The notes: generated by a model from the sequence alone, not told the origin. Shown: positions 15,001-27,919, numbered from the stretch's first letter. The stretch: DNA of 64,000 bases from Lepidodermella squamata (GCA_047495785.1 JBLDXI010000015.1:2232001-2296000), one strand, 5' to 3'. Numbers and translations: made by a program.

Positions 15001-17714
15001 GTTTGGATAAGAAACCCACGTGTCGTTTTGAACGAAGTTAACAACCACGGTTGCGTTAGCGGTATACCAGACGATCATTCCTTGGTAACTATCCCATCCG
15101 AAGTATACTATCATTGGTCCGACAGTATCAGTTGAGCTGGGTTTTGGATAACTACGATAAACAAAGAAAACCATCGAGAACGATGAACGGTACAGGCTCG
15201 TCGACAGGCGATCGTGAACTTCATTATATGTGAAACCCTTGCCGCTCATTACAGTCCGCTTTAACCAAGAGTTCGCCTTCCAAAGCGCAGATCCCGAGGA
15301 TCTAAAAATCTTTCCTGTCCCTTCCGCGCCACTGTAGTATTCGAAAAACGGCCAAAATCCGACGAAGTCATACGGTCTTGGCAGCTTTGTCGGCAGTCCT
15401 TGAAAAGAGCCTGCTCTGCTATTTCATCCGAATAAATGGCAATAAAATTTACGTTGCGCAATGGTCTCGTCCATATATGTTTCCATCGCGGTCGCGTTGT
15501 AAAAACCGTCAGCCTCATGCAACCATTGGCCACTCACATTTGTAGGGACAGTTGTCATCAGCATGAAACTGAACAATTAATGCATCAGTCACAGGAATAA
15601 TGTTTTTCTATTTTCTATTTACTCACCCAGCTATGGCTCCATCCCAAGTTTCGCCAGTCGTGGGGTTTTGGCCGAAAATTATCCCGAACTGTGAGGATGG
15701 CACTGGAAACAGACTTGCACCAGTTTCATTACAAGTTTTGAAGCCGACAATTATGGAGAAGATACCACCATTATTAATGAAAACACCTGAAACATTAAGA
15801 TTTAATTATCAGTTTAAACTTAAACAATCAGGATCTGTTCATCATCTTAAATCAGTGGTGCGCAAACTATTGATCCGTTCCAACCCATGGTTCCAAATAT
15901 TTCAAATCACGATACAAGGTTTATGAAATCTCTTCGTTCTATCAACTTGAAAGCGGCAAAGACAAAGTGGGAAACTCGTGGCTCTATCCTCTATCTATCT
16001 CGAGGGTGAACAAACCCCGAAAAAATAGCATGATAGCCATCAAGCAGAATTTCGATAGTTACAAATTTCAGCCATATACCTACAAACAAAGATTACCCCT
16101 TTAAGCTGGCTATTAGATCTATCGATTCCTCAAAAAAGATGTTGAAGCTGCTTGCTTTCTCGCCCTCTATCAAAAACCAAATCGTTGACTGCACAAGCCT
16201 CGACCGGCCGCATGCAGCCGGAAAATCCGAGTTTGCGCACCACCGTCCCAAATAAACATATTTTCCAACGCGCGGCTCTTATTGAAGTCGGAAAGTAACC
16301 GAGAATTTCGACCATTGGCATGAGCCAAAAATTAACGTAAAAAAGCTATGACGTACTCAAGAAGCCTTCAAAAAATGAAGTGAGTAAACTTACTTATTCG
16401 ATTCCACGCATCCGGCTTGACGCAAGATGCTGCGACTGTTTTAAGAACAGTGCCGGTATCATACTTCAGGTAGGCTGTCATGGTCACTTTTCCGTCATAC
16501 TCATAGGTACTACCTCGAAGATCCGACGACGTAGAGTAGGGCTGCAGGTAGCTGTAAACTACGCCGGGCTTGTTTAGTTTTGCGTACATCCAAAAGCGAA
16601 ACGCCCATGGTACTTGGCCTCGAAGGTTATTCACCCACTTTGACGCCGTGTCGTTGATCATAATTCTCGAGTTCATAAGATGTGGGTGAAATTTAACAGC
16701 TGTCCCAGGTACTCCGGTGGGTCCGGCAATCAGCGACACATTTGAAACCGACGTGAACAGAGGATCATTCAGCGTCAGTAGCGATAGTATTTTTGTACCA
16801 CTGGTCTCGCGCGAGACATCTCGCAAGCCGTACAACCGATTCGTGGCCCAAGCGAACCCAGTCGAAGACAGCATTGAGTCGTCGTTGCCAGATGGGTATA
16901 TAACTAATTTTCAAGACAAGTTTTGAGAATTGAGGAATTGAATCGCTTACGGCTTCATACCGAAAAGCCAAAAAACCCAAAACCCCAATTCATACCCAAA
17001 AGTACTAATCAACTGTGTGGGGTTCTCTGAACATCTAAAATTGCTGTTACATTTATTTCTTTCAACATACCGTATCTGCAGTAGCTTGGAAACTCAGTTG
17101 TGCAATTCGTATAGCCATATGTTGATATCTTAGTATCCCAAAACGCACATCTTCCTGGGAAAGTACCAGTCGATGGTAAAGCGGCAACTATAAGCAAAAC
17201 CAATGATTAAAGCTCCGCTATCGTATAGCTTTTCGATTGGGACTTACTAGGAGTTATCCAACCCGGAACCGGAGGCGACCCCAGCAATGCCTGCGAATCG
17301 TCAAAATAGTCCCAACCAGGCCGAGCTGTGCTGTAGTATATACCAACCCATCTTGGGCCAGGTCCCGCCGATCTGCAAAAATCAAATGATTATGCAGATG
17401 CAAATTTTCAGGATTGAAATGTTTATATTCACTCTGAGTTCAAATTCGGAAACGGATCGCCGCGATAAGTTGCCAACATGCCACCTGGAGCCATGTTTTT
17501 ACAAGCTTCATGGGCATTTGACCAACTCAAGGGCGTCGGATTGATTTTGAAGCAAGAATTCCAGCTGAAAAGCCATCCAACTGGGCAATGTCCTACAATA
17601 AACCTATGGTTAATATTTCGAGGATTTCATTTGAAAATGCTACTTACGGTAGGCGTAGGCAGCTGGTACCAAGAAGACCCAAAGAAAGGTCACGGCTATT
17701 ATCTTCAGCCGCAT
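1..17714 (-). CDS. Polycystin-1-like giant extracellular protein (CTLD, LamG-like, WSC, discoidin, PKD-like and REJ modules), 3' part outside window
   Basis: The gene starts at 17714 with a signal peptide (MRLKIIAVTFLWVFLVPAA). The first exons are 17648-17714, 17433-17592, 17248-17372, 17071-17188 and 16394-16903, joined in phase by GT-AG introns. Modules in order are: a C-type lectin domain (CTLD, 17.07-17.6 kb); several LamG/concanavalin-like segments (about 11.2-16.9 kb, e.g. DLRGFWPMGRDLMFRDISG near 14.6 kb); a WSC domain (YIGCF, about 11.15-11.42 kb); two CTLDs (10.1-11.1 kb); a discoidin F5/8C domain (ARYIRIIPTSF, 9.6-10.0 kb); five CTLDs (5.4-7.65 kb); a PAN/apple-like segment (5.25-5.43 kb); a second F5/8C (4.8-5.2 kb); PKD-like Ig folds (2.7-4.8 kb, CWVFGDG, YFGDDS); and a REJ region with its typical NSYDPDE (0.5-2.6 kb). 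Frame continuity was checked at both ends and at several internal joins; not every exon of 11.9-16.3 kb was traced. Known polycystin-1 proteins combine WSC, CTLD, PKD and REJ before GAIN/GPS, PLAT and membrane segments, so those parts probably lie left of base 1. Likely role: cell-surface matrix or ligand sensing. Splitting into two genes is less likely, as no internal signal peptide was seen. Confidence 0.85.
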
Positions 17715-20700
17715 AACTTTCAAGCTATCAGCACGAGGACGAAACCTATGTTATCAGCTGATTTTTATCCGAGAGTGAATAACTTAGAATTCATCTACCA
17801 GGAAAAAAACGATGAAATCTATTTTTCAAACAATGTTCAGCCCCTGAAACTTGGGAGGCAGAAATTTATAGCAGGCCTGACCTTTAATCTAAACCAACAA
17901 ATATGAGCCCATGTCACAAAAATGGCATATATTTCTCCATAATATACAAGATCCGGGTGTTTGTCATATTTTATTTCAAAAATGTCTTGACCTTGAAAAT
18001 GGTGTTGATGATTTCGAAACGAATCTTGCTCGGATAACAATTTTACCCGCAATTTTACCTAATGATGTTCCTGGTGGGCCCGTTTTGTGAACTGACTAGG
18101 CAATTTTTTCGAGACAATAATTTTGTAATAGAAAATATCTTGTGTGCGTGAACGAGTGAGATCGGACCTCGGCAGCTGTGTGTGCCATCGATTGGCTACC
18201 ATCGACTTGATTGGCATGTTGCCGTGAAATGTCACAAACATCACGTGGCTTCGACTTTGCGCTTGGAAACGGCGAGAAACTTCTCGCGACAACGCTCTGG
18301 CGTGCTCGTCGATTCGCGAATGAAAGCGCCTGGAAACCATTACTTAATAATCTGATAGCGGCTGTTTCTGCAAGGAAGAAAAAAAATGCGTCTCAAACAC
18401 GAACTAGCTAAAAATGATTTTGTAAATTTTACTTCTGGAAATTATCGCGGGATCAAAAACCGAATTTTTTCTTGTCACTGAACAGTGGTATGCGGTTACA
18501 GAATTTGTTCCGCGGCATAATGACGACGGGATTGAATCTAGAAAAAAACTCGAAGCAATACAAAATAGAACCATACGAACCATATACATTATTACCGTCA
18601 AATTTGCTGAATTAAATCGCGCATTTTAAAATAACAACTAAGCTAAATTCTGAAAAATACACGTTCTCATGTTACCTCGTGTTAGTCCTCTCCGGAACCT
18701 CCTTCGCTGTTACGAGAAATATTTTGGAATTGTTTTAGTCGGCCTGAACCGTTTTTCGGACACTTTTTCAAGATTTTCATTATTGATCATCATAATTCCA
18801 AGTAGATCGGCGATCGAGAGGTTACAACCACACTGAAAATTAGCTAAGAAGTTCCTTGGCCAAGTTACAAAATTGAAAAAAAACATGTCACAGCACACTT
18901 ACCCGATTTTTCCAACATTTTTTTCGAATTTCAACTAACTTTTTTAGAATTGAATTTGCTTAGAGTAAATGGGAAATCGGAGAAGTCTGAAGAATCCAAA
19001 CAACGTTTTCCGTGAATTGGCATTGAACGTTAAAGGCAGAGCTTCCAACACCTAACCCTTGGCGACCCCAAAATCAAAATTCTTACCAGGCTGCGATCCC
19101 TGGCAAATTTTTCAATTTTTTGCTCATTTTTCAGGATGTGAATAATAGGTAGATTCTCAAAATTCCGAAATTCTGCGTCCAAGCTATAAAATATTATCCA
19201 ATTACATACAGTTCTTCAACCTTTCCATGAATCGTGAATCTTCATGGATTTTTGTCGGTTTTCAGTCGAATAAAGTGGGAATAAAATGCTAACGCCATTT
19301 TTTGAAGATTTTTCCTTAAAAATTGAACCAAATCTTTTCACTTTTCAAGTTTAATTAAAATCGTCAACGACGCTGAAAAATTATATATTATAATTTAAGG
19401 CAGCTGAAGTCGGAAAAAGTAAACTTGGATTATAGCAGATTCTTAATTTCGATCGCTCATGCTGCAAATTCGCGCAACACCGCGCTCAGAACGACAACCA
19501 ATAGGACGAGCATGCGCGTGGTACAAACCTGGCGCGGGCTTGAAAAGGCGCTCAATCAATGCGCAACTTTAATAATTAATGACCGCAGAAATCAATTTTT
19601 GCTGGAATAAAATTTGTAATGAAGATTGGAATGACGACAAACTGAGTTCATTAGCCATTTTCATGGCGTTTTCTAATAACGGTTACCACGAGCATTTTTG
19701 ACTACACGACTATGCGGCACATACAGCTTGTTCCATAGGTAACGCAAGGAAAGAAAATAAACGGAAAAGAGAAAGTCTAAAATGAGAGGCCAAGTCACAT
19801 TTCATGGACAGAAAATTTTTAAGAAAAATAAAAAAATCGCAAAAGTAGTAATCAATTATGTCGGCGCTTATTAATGGGATTAAAAACGTCCGGAGAAATT
19901 TGCTTCTCCAGGGGATAATACCGAAAATTACCAAATCAGTTACCATCGGAGTTTTTCGGGTTTTCTCCGGTAAATTTTTACTCTGTTCGTTTAAATCGCG
20001 GATAAAAGATGAAATATTCTCTCGGTATGTTTAATTTTATATAATTATTGGATTTTCCTGCCTAAAGTAGCCAAATTGAAAACAGTTACGCAACTTCTGG
20101 AACACGCTGTATATTGCGCAAAACGCCCGATTGATTCAGTTTATTATGCTCAACATCTTCATTAGCGTACACACGTTTTTTAATATGCAAATTACGAAGG
20201 TAGATGGAAATCGCGCTTATTTTATAGGCGGAGAACGCGGAGATTAAGAAAGATAGTAACCGTCCTGCTCAAACTATTGCGCGTTCTTTTACGCTTCCTG
20301 CCCTGATCCGTTTAACGGGCACTGCCCAATATTCCGGCCCTGCCCTGTATTTCGATCCTGTCGTCTTAATCGGTATGTAAGGTAATATCATTGTGACCTT
20401 TAATAATTTTCGCTAATGACGTTATTTCGCGGTCATGGGACCTATTAGTCACGTTCGATAATTTCTTGTAAGCAATTTTTTCATTTATTGGAGTAGTTTA
20501 CGATTTTTATCATTTACCAGCATCTTTCATCTTTATTTTCTACCTCTGTTTCGCGAGACAAATGTAGCGAAAAGGGCGCAATTCCAGGCTTGGAGGAATG
20601 ATTCCAGGCGGGTCCCCTACAGAGCAGCAGGCTTCAAAGCAGGATAAACTCAAAAAGCGGTGCAAACGCCACGCAACAATAAACCGAATTAATTACGATA

Positions 20701-22077
20701 AAATTCGGCGTAGTTTTCTGAATATGAACTCATCATAACTTTAGTAGTCCGGCTTATGAATTTTGAAAAAATTTCGAAAAACGACTTTTTCGACCAAAGT
20801 GAGGTCTGTGTTACATTACGGAGTTTTGATGACTTATGTTCCTCAATTTTTGGTGTGAAAAGCTAGAATAGCTGACCATCATGTTAGTCCATTGGTTGAA
20901 AATCAGAGGCTAAGCCTGAGCGCCTGCTGAGAGGACTGTTTAGTGCGTTTTCCCTGCTTTGAAGCCTGCTGCTCTGTGGGGGACCCTTCCAGGCCCCCTA
21001 TTTTTTTCTGCGCGCGCTCTCCTATTGGCTGGTTCCACGCCCTGTTGCGCAATCGGTGCGCGCGCACAAGTAAAAGCCATAGTTGTTTCAAAGCTAAAAC
21101 AAAGGCAACATCTTTTACATCAATTTTGTTTGTGTTTTATAGCGCACCAATTTTTACGAGCGCGCGCTAATTACCGTGCTTCTTTCACTGCGACCGATTT
21201 CAACACCCTTTATTGTGAAGAAAATCACCTCCGTAATTGGGAAAAGAAATATTGTATAGTTCCAGTTTCGAGCTCTGTTTATTTTTCAATTTTTAAGCCA
21301 CATACTTCTTTCATTTTTCCACTTGGAAAAAAAAATCTATAAGAAATAATAATAGGTACCTATCCTCATTACTGCGCCAAATTCGCTCGACCCTATAAAT
21401 ATTCGCGCGACAATTGAAATTAATCGCTATTCTTTGCGAATATTTGCGCATGAAGTGAATTTGGCGTACTCACGCGACCTTTCAAATTCAATCCCAAATT
21501 GCGGCCATGCGTTGCTGTTCACATCTAATTCGATTTATGATGAATATCACCGAGAATGAGTTTCCGCGTCTCGAGTCTCGAGCGCCGCGAAGCGTGTTGT
21601 TACAACAATAAAACCTCGCTGCGACACGCAATAATAGCCCGCATCCTCCTGCAGTGCTTTACCTCGCGCGCGCCCCGTCGTGCTGCGCGTCCAGGCCCCA
21701 AACTCACGTTTTCGCCGCATGTAGTTCCGATTTCAAGTGGCACGTGACATATTATGTAGCAGCCACTTGGCATCGCGTGCGTTTACTTCGGCTTCTGTAA
21801 TTATTCATTAATCGGCAGATGTATTATAATTACCGCCACACCCTCGGCGGCCAGGTTTACTATTCAGTTTATCTCATTAGTTTTCTTTAATCGAGCCCCT
21901 TGAATATTTTGAATAGTTTTTCTAGAGAGAGCGGTATTTTTCTCATATATTGAATATTTTCAGAGATTTCATTTCGCGGCATTAATTTTCATTAATAATT
22001 AAATTTGCATTTTAATTACCTTTCTACCGAGTTTTTACTGAATGCGTGAAATTTTTCAATTTTTTCAAATTAGGATT
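17715..22077. other. Intergenic stretch with one DNA transposon and a CpG-rich patch
   Basis: No open frame here shows recognisable domains or convincing exon structure. The interval separates the divergent starts of the polycystin-like gene (leftward) and the first coiled-coil gene (rightward), so it should hold both promoters. It contains the 377-bp inverted-repeat element at 20610-20986 and a patch rich in GCGCGC at about 21000-21180. No other structure was recognised. Confidence 0.6.
20610..20986. mobile_element. Non-autonomous DNA transposon (MITE) with about 34-bp terminal inverted repeats and 8-bp target duplication
   Basis: The left end begins GGGTCCCCTACAGAGCAGCA and the right end is its reverse complement with one mismatch over about 34 bp (20610-20643 against 20953-20986). 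Both sides are flanked by the same 8 bases, TTCCAGGC (20602-20609 and 20987-20994), as expected for a target-site duplication. The 377-bp interior has no substantial open frame, so it depends on a transposase elsewhere. An 8-bp duplication is known for hAT, P and Merlin elements; the GG terminus would suit Merlin, but the superfamily is not settled. Confidence 0.85.
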
Positions 22078-23855
22078 ATGGCGGAAATTGAATTAAAATC
22101 AGAGTGCCAGTGTCCCGAGCTGTTGGAGTTGGTCGAAATCAGTGTACCCGAATATTTAATCGTCGCCATTCAAGCGTATCCACCTGAACAAAAAGTCCTA
22201 ACCGCTCTGGTCGACTACGCCCGCGAATCGCGGTCGCTCATTTCGAGCCTTTACGAATCGGTCTCCGCCTTGAAAAATCACTGCGCTAAAATCGCGGCTC
22301 AGAATGTCGACGATGGCAAAACCGATGATCTGAAGCAGCAACTGGCTAATCTCGGCGCTATGTTTGTCGCCTCTCGGTCGAAGCTGACGGACGCTGAGAG
22401 TGAAATTAACCGGCTACGAGGCGAAATTGAAGAGCTGAAGAAATCGAGAATCAACGCTGAAAAATGCGAGGCTGAGAAAGAGGCGAAACTGCTGGAAACA
22501 ATCTCGCAGCTGACTAAACTGCTGGCCGCTCAGCCGCCGGCTTCTAAACCTGACATCAATTCAAAAGCTGACCGCGACTACAAACGTGACTACGAGCAAG
22601 AAAAGGCGCAGTTTTTCAAGTTTCAGAAAGAAGCGAAAAATTATCAGCAGTTTTTGAAGGACGAATGCAAAAAGGCGACGGAGGAATGTGAGCTGTTGAA
22701 GAAGGAACTAGCGAGTCGTCGACCAAGTTCGGTCTTGCGAAAAGGCGAAATTCATCTTGACATCGACTGCATCGCCTCAGTAAAACGGAAACGATCCCTG
22801 GACAACAATCAACATTTGTCTTGCCCTGGTAATTAATTTTTAGAATTTTAGAAAATTTCAGAAAATTTGCAGAATGGCTTATTATATTATCTCGATCCCA
22901 TGTTACAAATAATGTATAATTTTTTAATGTTTTTTCGCCAGGTGACTCCTTGGTCGAATCGACTAATTCAAAACTGCCAGCCGCCGCTAGTCTTTCTAGT
23001 CCGCTATTCTGTGAGGTAAATTAATCCGTTAATTATTTCCGCTAAGCATAGGGAGGATTATCCGCCTCCTTGGCGTCAAATTGGGCAAGGGTGACATTCT
23101 AGGATAGGTGCGGCGATTATTCGCGCGCGGCGATTCAGTGCTGAAATTGGGATGTATTATCGACGATTATTCGCGTTAGCTAATTAAAGGTGCGACCTTA
23201 AAACTGTAATTTGTAATTTATAATTTTTTAAGCGCTAAATTTAGCGATTTTTTTCTGATTTGTGCAGCGATTTAAAAAAAACGAAACTTTTTACCCAAAT
23301 AATTTCGTGTAAACTCAGCAATTGTGTGGTTAGAAGCCGAGCAATAATTATTAATGGGCAATAATTTAATCATATTTCTGGAAATTTCAAGTTTCACTGA
23401 AAATTTTCGTCCGCCCGCTCTGAAAGCACGACTCAGCGTGAATGACCTGCACTGTGGATTTGCCTCAAAGCAAGTGACCACTTTTTCATAGATCTGCATT
23501 AATATATTTTGTCAGAATTTGCGGAAATAGGTACTTGAATCCACTAGCGCTTTAATTTGTATTAAATTAATTTAAAAAAAAATTAGATAATCCAGTAATA
23601 TTTATTTTCCAATTCGAATTTTTACATGTCATTTTTACGCAGGCGTGTTCGACGACAAAGAAACTGGTGCGCCGTGTTTGCGATGAGCTGGAACAGACCC
23701 GTCACGTGATCAATGTCCGGCTAAAATCAATTTCTCAAAGCAACTGTTCATCGCAACGCCATCCCGCTAATAATTCGGGCGACGAGCTGCCTTTTCTCAG
23801 GCAAGTCGCCCAACTTGTCTCAGCAGCATCGAAAAATCTCCGGGCTATCGCCTGA
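22078..23855 (+). CDS. Coiled-coil protein, member A of the clustered family (3 exons, 345 aa)
   Basis: Exons are 22078-22828, 22942-23015 and 23643-23855; all joins keep the frame. Residues about 10-65 form a helical N-terminal module (CPELLELVEISVPEYLIVAI, then VLTALVDYARES) that recurs in the neighbouring genes. Residues about 70-230 are heptad-rich coiled coil (LRGEIEELKKS), followed by a basic KRKR stretch. The last exon encodes a second helical module with ELPFLRQVAQLVSAA, matching the ERSF-type module of the other members. Exon 2 starts with Gly-Asp-Ser right after the splice site, as does exon 2 of the gene at 42129. I chose the ATG at 22078 over 22042 because a strong splice-acceptor-like tract ending AAATTAG sits just before it. 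Function unknown; a structural or scaffold role is only an inference. Confidence 0.85.
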
Positions 23856-24044
23856 CATAGTCAGCGTTGTCCCTTAATTCCACCCCCAACGTACGGTTTT
23901 ATCGAGAAATCAATCAGCCAAGCTTTAATTGTATACTGTATATCTGATCATTTTTCAACAACATAATATCGTGTTCGTTTTTTGTTTACTCGCAATACAC
24001 GCGAGTATTATAATATTTTGCGCGGCGAAAAACGAGAGATGATG

Positions 24045-24050
24045 AATAAA
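24045..24050 (+). terminator. Poly(A) signal AATAAA
   Basis: An AATAAA lies 190 bases after the stop of the coiled-coil gene ending at 23855 and is its likely polyadenylation signal. Confidence 0.5.
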
Positions 24051-24358
24051 ACATGACAACTGAGCAAACTACAAGCTCAAATGATCGATTTTTCTTGTTT
24101 TAAAGTGAAAAAATAAGCTGTTATTGGGCACCTACATAACGCAGTTTCTTGCTTCATGCTCACGGCTGTAAATTTCACACACCTTGATGATCAATTTTTT
24201 CCCTCATTATTTACACTATTATAAGGTGGCAAAGGAGCTTGCCCTATCTCGTAGAAGAACACAGCAATTTTCATCACGAAGCCGAGTCTTATGCGTCTAA
24301 ACTTTGTATTTTTTTCTGCAACTCCATTGTCTTTTAAAAGCCTAGTTTATCTACAATA

Positions 24359-24622
24359 ATGAGTGGCGAGTTTATGGCCTTGAACCCTTGTGATTATGAC
24401 GTCGAACAAGCGGCCCGGTACCTGACTGAAATTGTCATAATAGGCGCGCTGAAAATATGCCTAGCCGAGGATCTAGTCATGCGGAACGGCTCGAGCAAAA
24501 GCAGCTCCGAAAAGCAATCTCTTGTCGGCTTGGCTAAGCGAAAATTGAAAATATTGGACGAGTGTAGCGCGCCATTAGACGATGAGACATACATGTCGCC
24601 TAAAAAACTTATGAGAAGTTGA
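24359..24622 (+). CDS. Small hypothetical protein, 87 aa, uncertain
   Basis: This is a single-exon frame starting ATGAGTGGCGAG, with a predicted amphipathic helix (VEQAARYLTEIVIIGALKIC) and a charged C-terminal half. It lies between two coiled-coil genes on the same strand but shows no clear similarity to them. A TATA-like TTATAAG at about 24219-24225 lies 135 bases upstream. An overlapping frame on the opposite strand (24394-24783) is about as long, so length alone is no proof. No function is suggested. Confidence 0.35.
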   Translation: MSGEFMALNPCDYDVEQAARYLTEIVIIGALKICLAEDLVMRNGSSKSSSEKQSLVGLAKRKLKILDECSAPLDDETYMSPKKLMRS

Positions 24623-26648
24623 TAAATGAACCGCCGATATATCAGCTCTTCGCCTCTATCAGCTATGCTCATTCGTATGGTTAGAAAATAAAATCTGACT
24701 TCTAATCTTGATACTACCATGATTGATAATTGTGGTCGAATTCGAGTTTCGCTAATTTTGGCTGAGATTGCTCGTGATTTCATTGCTCATCATTGCGAAA
24801 CATTTCCATGATCGGTAACCGCGAACAAAAAGTGGCTCCAGCTCGAGCCCAATGCGCGGCTTTCTTCTAAGTTATTTTCCCGATAACAAAATTTCCGCGA
24901 AAAGAGTCATTTTTGATTACTAAATTTTACAGAGGCCGATTTCGCTGCGAAACTCCATTCTCTTTATCAAGTTCATCTATACGAAATTTTGAATTTGAAA
25001 AATTCAAAAATTCAACCCAAAAATTAGAGTGAAAGGGAACGGGAATCGTCTGAAGCCGGAAGTTGTGTGTATTTTAAGTTGCTCCTGCAGAGGCTTCTGC
25101 TCATTTTCGGTGGTCGTTTGCTCTAGAAAGATTTAATTTTTGATATTTTTTCTTAAATTTTCTTAAATTTTCAGCTCAATTGAAAGAAAAATAGTTAATT
25201 TCATCTTTTGTACAATTCATTCGCAATATAGTTTAGTATAGGAGTGCTACGTCGCGGAAAATAAAATACCGTATTGTTCCTACCTAGCAGCCCGGGTTGC
25301 TAAAATTTCAACCTCGAAATTTGGAAGATTTCAAAAAATAATTGTGGATGTTTTCGAACCGACTTGACCCCTCAACCTTGGGCTACACTATTAGTGGATG
25401 GGCTACTATTGGAACAAACCGGGCAAATTCGATAAACAGCGGAATCTTAACAGAAAAAATCTTTGCATTCCAGCTCGATGGCGGAATTGATAACGGGCAG
25501 AAGAGAAATTAGAGGGGAACAATTGATAATTGCGGAAGGGCTATAGCGGAAATCCCCCGCGAACTATGCGTCTACGATGTATTTCCGCTGACTGCTTTCC
25601 CTGCTTCATGTTTCAAGAGTCATTTCAATAGGAATTACGCCAAAAAACTGAGCAATTTTAATGAGTGACTCGGATCCACTGAACTATCGCTAGTAATACT
25701 GTTGTATTTGTTGATTATTAGAAAAAAATTGTACAACATTTCAAGTTCAAAACCCAAGTCTTGTGTAGTGCGAAGCCGGGTTCATAGGGGTGATTCAAAT
25801 TAGTGCGTTAACTCAAAAAGAGCCTGTTTGTTTTTTTGTAATATACAAGACGGAACGTGTAGTACTATACAAACCCGCCGTCAAATTTCGCCCAAGACAC
25901 GTATTCCAACACTCACTGCTCACGTGGTGAATCTCATACTGCCAAAAAAATTACAACGGCTGCATTATTACTATCAGTGGCGCATCGCGTGAAAAACAAA
26001 GCCACTAATAATAAACTGCAGTAGTTAAAAGCTTGTCTGCAGGTAGATAAATGCGGTTCTAGCCGGACACTTTTTTGTTCACCTGAACACAACGATGACA
26101 CATACACATAGGGCTTAAAATGACGGTTGAAGGAACACGCTTAGCTTGCTCATCACTTAAATTTTATGAATGGCGCCATGCGCTTGCGGCGGCACTTATA
26201 ATGCAAAATAATTACATTATAGGTATGAACCAAACGAACACGTAGACACTAACACGAGAGCATCTTCATCAAAACAAAAGAACCCTTATGATAAATGTTT
26301 GAAAAATAAATGCCGTCCTGTCAAGAAATACAGGGTTGTCATTATGCTGGGTTAATCGATTTTCGCACCGAAAATAAAATCGTAAATTTTTAAAAAAAAT
26401 TCGCTATTAACCCCTTATAAACCAACGATTTATTAATAATTTTCTGAAAATTATTGGAATTTTTATGTAATTTTTTAATATTAATTTAAAAATTTGAACT
26501 ACTTTGTCAAGTTTTGCTTCGAAATTCTTTTGTACACATTCGCATTACGAATTGAGTTCGGTCACTCTATTTCTCATCCTCTCAACATTAATGTTTAGTT
26601 TGAATTTTATTTAATGTGAACTTTTAATTAGAAATTGTGTTACAAAAA
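24623..26648. other. Intergenic, nothing recognised
   Basis: The sequence is AT-rich with many stop codons in all frames. No repeat, RNA gene or exon pattern was recognised apart from the acceptor-like TTTTAATTAG at about 26623-26632, just before the next start codon. Confidence 0.5.
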
Positions 26649-27919
26649 ATGGACGATCCAAACCGCACCTGCTCGTCGCCCCTGTTAGTTATCGACGAAA
26701 GCAGCAACGACTCCACATTTGTCCCAAATAATAAGCCAGATATTGCTACTCAACGGCTGGAAAATTTGTTGAAGCAACATGACATTCAACCACAGGCGGC
26801 GGTTGTTCTACGCCAAGCCTGCGCGAAATCGCAATCGATTCTCGTCGCCCTTGTTCAACTCGGAAATTCATTTAAAACACGGGAGGATATGTTAACCCAC
26901 CAACTTAACGCGGCTAAGGAAGCTAAAGCGAACCGTGATCGAGAGGTGGCTCAGCTGGCTATGGAAATTACCAGCCTAAAATCGCAGGAAAAATCTGCGG
27001 AAAATTCAGAAGATGGCGAGCCTTCGCCCATCGAGCGCGAACTTGGTTCAGCTCGCATGACCGCTGTTCGTTACGAGCAGGAATGTGAGACTCTCCGGCA
27101 TAGGATAACTTTCCTAGAAACTCGAGTAATCGAAATTATCGAGAAAAGCCGGAGAGCGATTGCGCATGTCAAGTCGAGCTTCGAAACCAAGCTTGTGGCG
27201 GAACAAGCGAAGGTGATCGAGCTTGAGAAGAAATTAGAGACGCAGCCAAAAGTCGTCGATACTCGTGGTTTGGAGGTGCAAGTTAAATCACTGGAGGAAG
27301 CATTGGAAATTGAAAGGAAAAACCTCCGAACAGCCTATGAATGCAACTGCAAATTATTCGCTGATTTCCGGGTTCGAATCGAGGAGAAGTCGAAAGACCT
27401 CGAGGAGGCTCGCCAGCAGTTATCTTCTGAAAGGAACCGCGCTGAATTACTTGCGAGCCAAGTTCAGCAGCGGGAGGCTGAGCTGTCGACGTTGAAAATA
27501 GACTTCGAAATGAATGTATTGAAAGCGAGGTTTGAACGTGCCTCGGAACAGCAGCAGAAGGAAATGTCACGGCGGCGAAAACTACAAATGTCAAGCGTCA
27601 GCAGTGAAGCGAGTGAATCACCTGACTTACTGGCGCGGCCAAATTCTAAAATTGCTCGCATTATTCTCGGAGAGGGCTCAGGATTACCCCCACCATCAGT
27701 ATCAGGTTAGAATTGATAACTAAATTTTCTGAATTTTTTTGAATATTTTCAAATTAAAATTTTTAAATTATTTTTAAATTATTAAAAATGTTTTTGGAAT
27801 TTAATGTCTAATTTTAATATAGGAATTCTTTTTATTTAATTTTCTAAAAAATTATTTTTATACTTTCAGGCGTTGATTTTCTGGATTTTCTTGGTTCGCC
27901 GATGCCGAAAGGACTTTGA
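26649..27919 (+). CDS. Coiled-coil protein, member C of the clustered family (2 exons, 368 aa)
   Basis: Exons are 26649-27705 and 27870-27919; the short last exon adds the tail GVDFLDFLGSPMPKGL. After an acidic, disordered N-terminus, residues about 35-90 hold the family's N-terminal helical module (RLENLLKQHDIQPQAAVVL, then KTREDML). Residues about 90-315 are almost continuous coiled coil. The C-terminal helical module seen in members A, D, E and G is absent, and the protein instead ends with a short hydrophobic-acidic motif. The first in-frame ATG is at 26649. An acceptor-like tract lies about 17 bases upstream, pointing to a spliced leader or 5' UTR intron. Function unknown. Confidence 0.85.

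Noticed and set aside
16130-16321. Minus-strand frame with a GFSGCMRP motif resembling a LamG end
   Set aside because: It is a plausible exon of the large gene, but another frame of the same stretch is also open and I could not fix its splice sites, so it is not listed separately.
16941-17022. Possible extra exon between the CTLD and LamG-like parts of the polycystin-like gene
   Set aside because: Including it breaks the frame of the following LamG-like exon; skipping it joins the two in phase.
18059-18340. 93-codon minus-strand frame upstream of the large gene
   Set aside because: No domain, no start context and no exon partners; it is the length expected by chance in this stretch.
22042-22077. 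Earlier in-frame ATG of member A
   Set aside because: The stretch is a T-rich tract ending in an acceptor-like TAG, so it is more likely intron or outron than coding.
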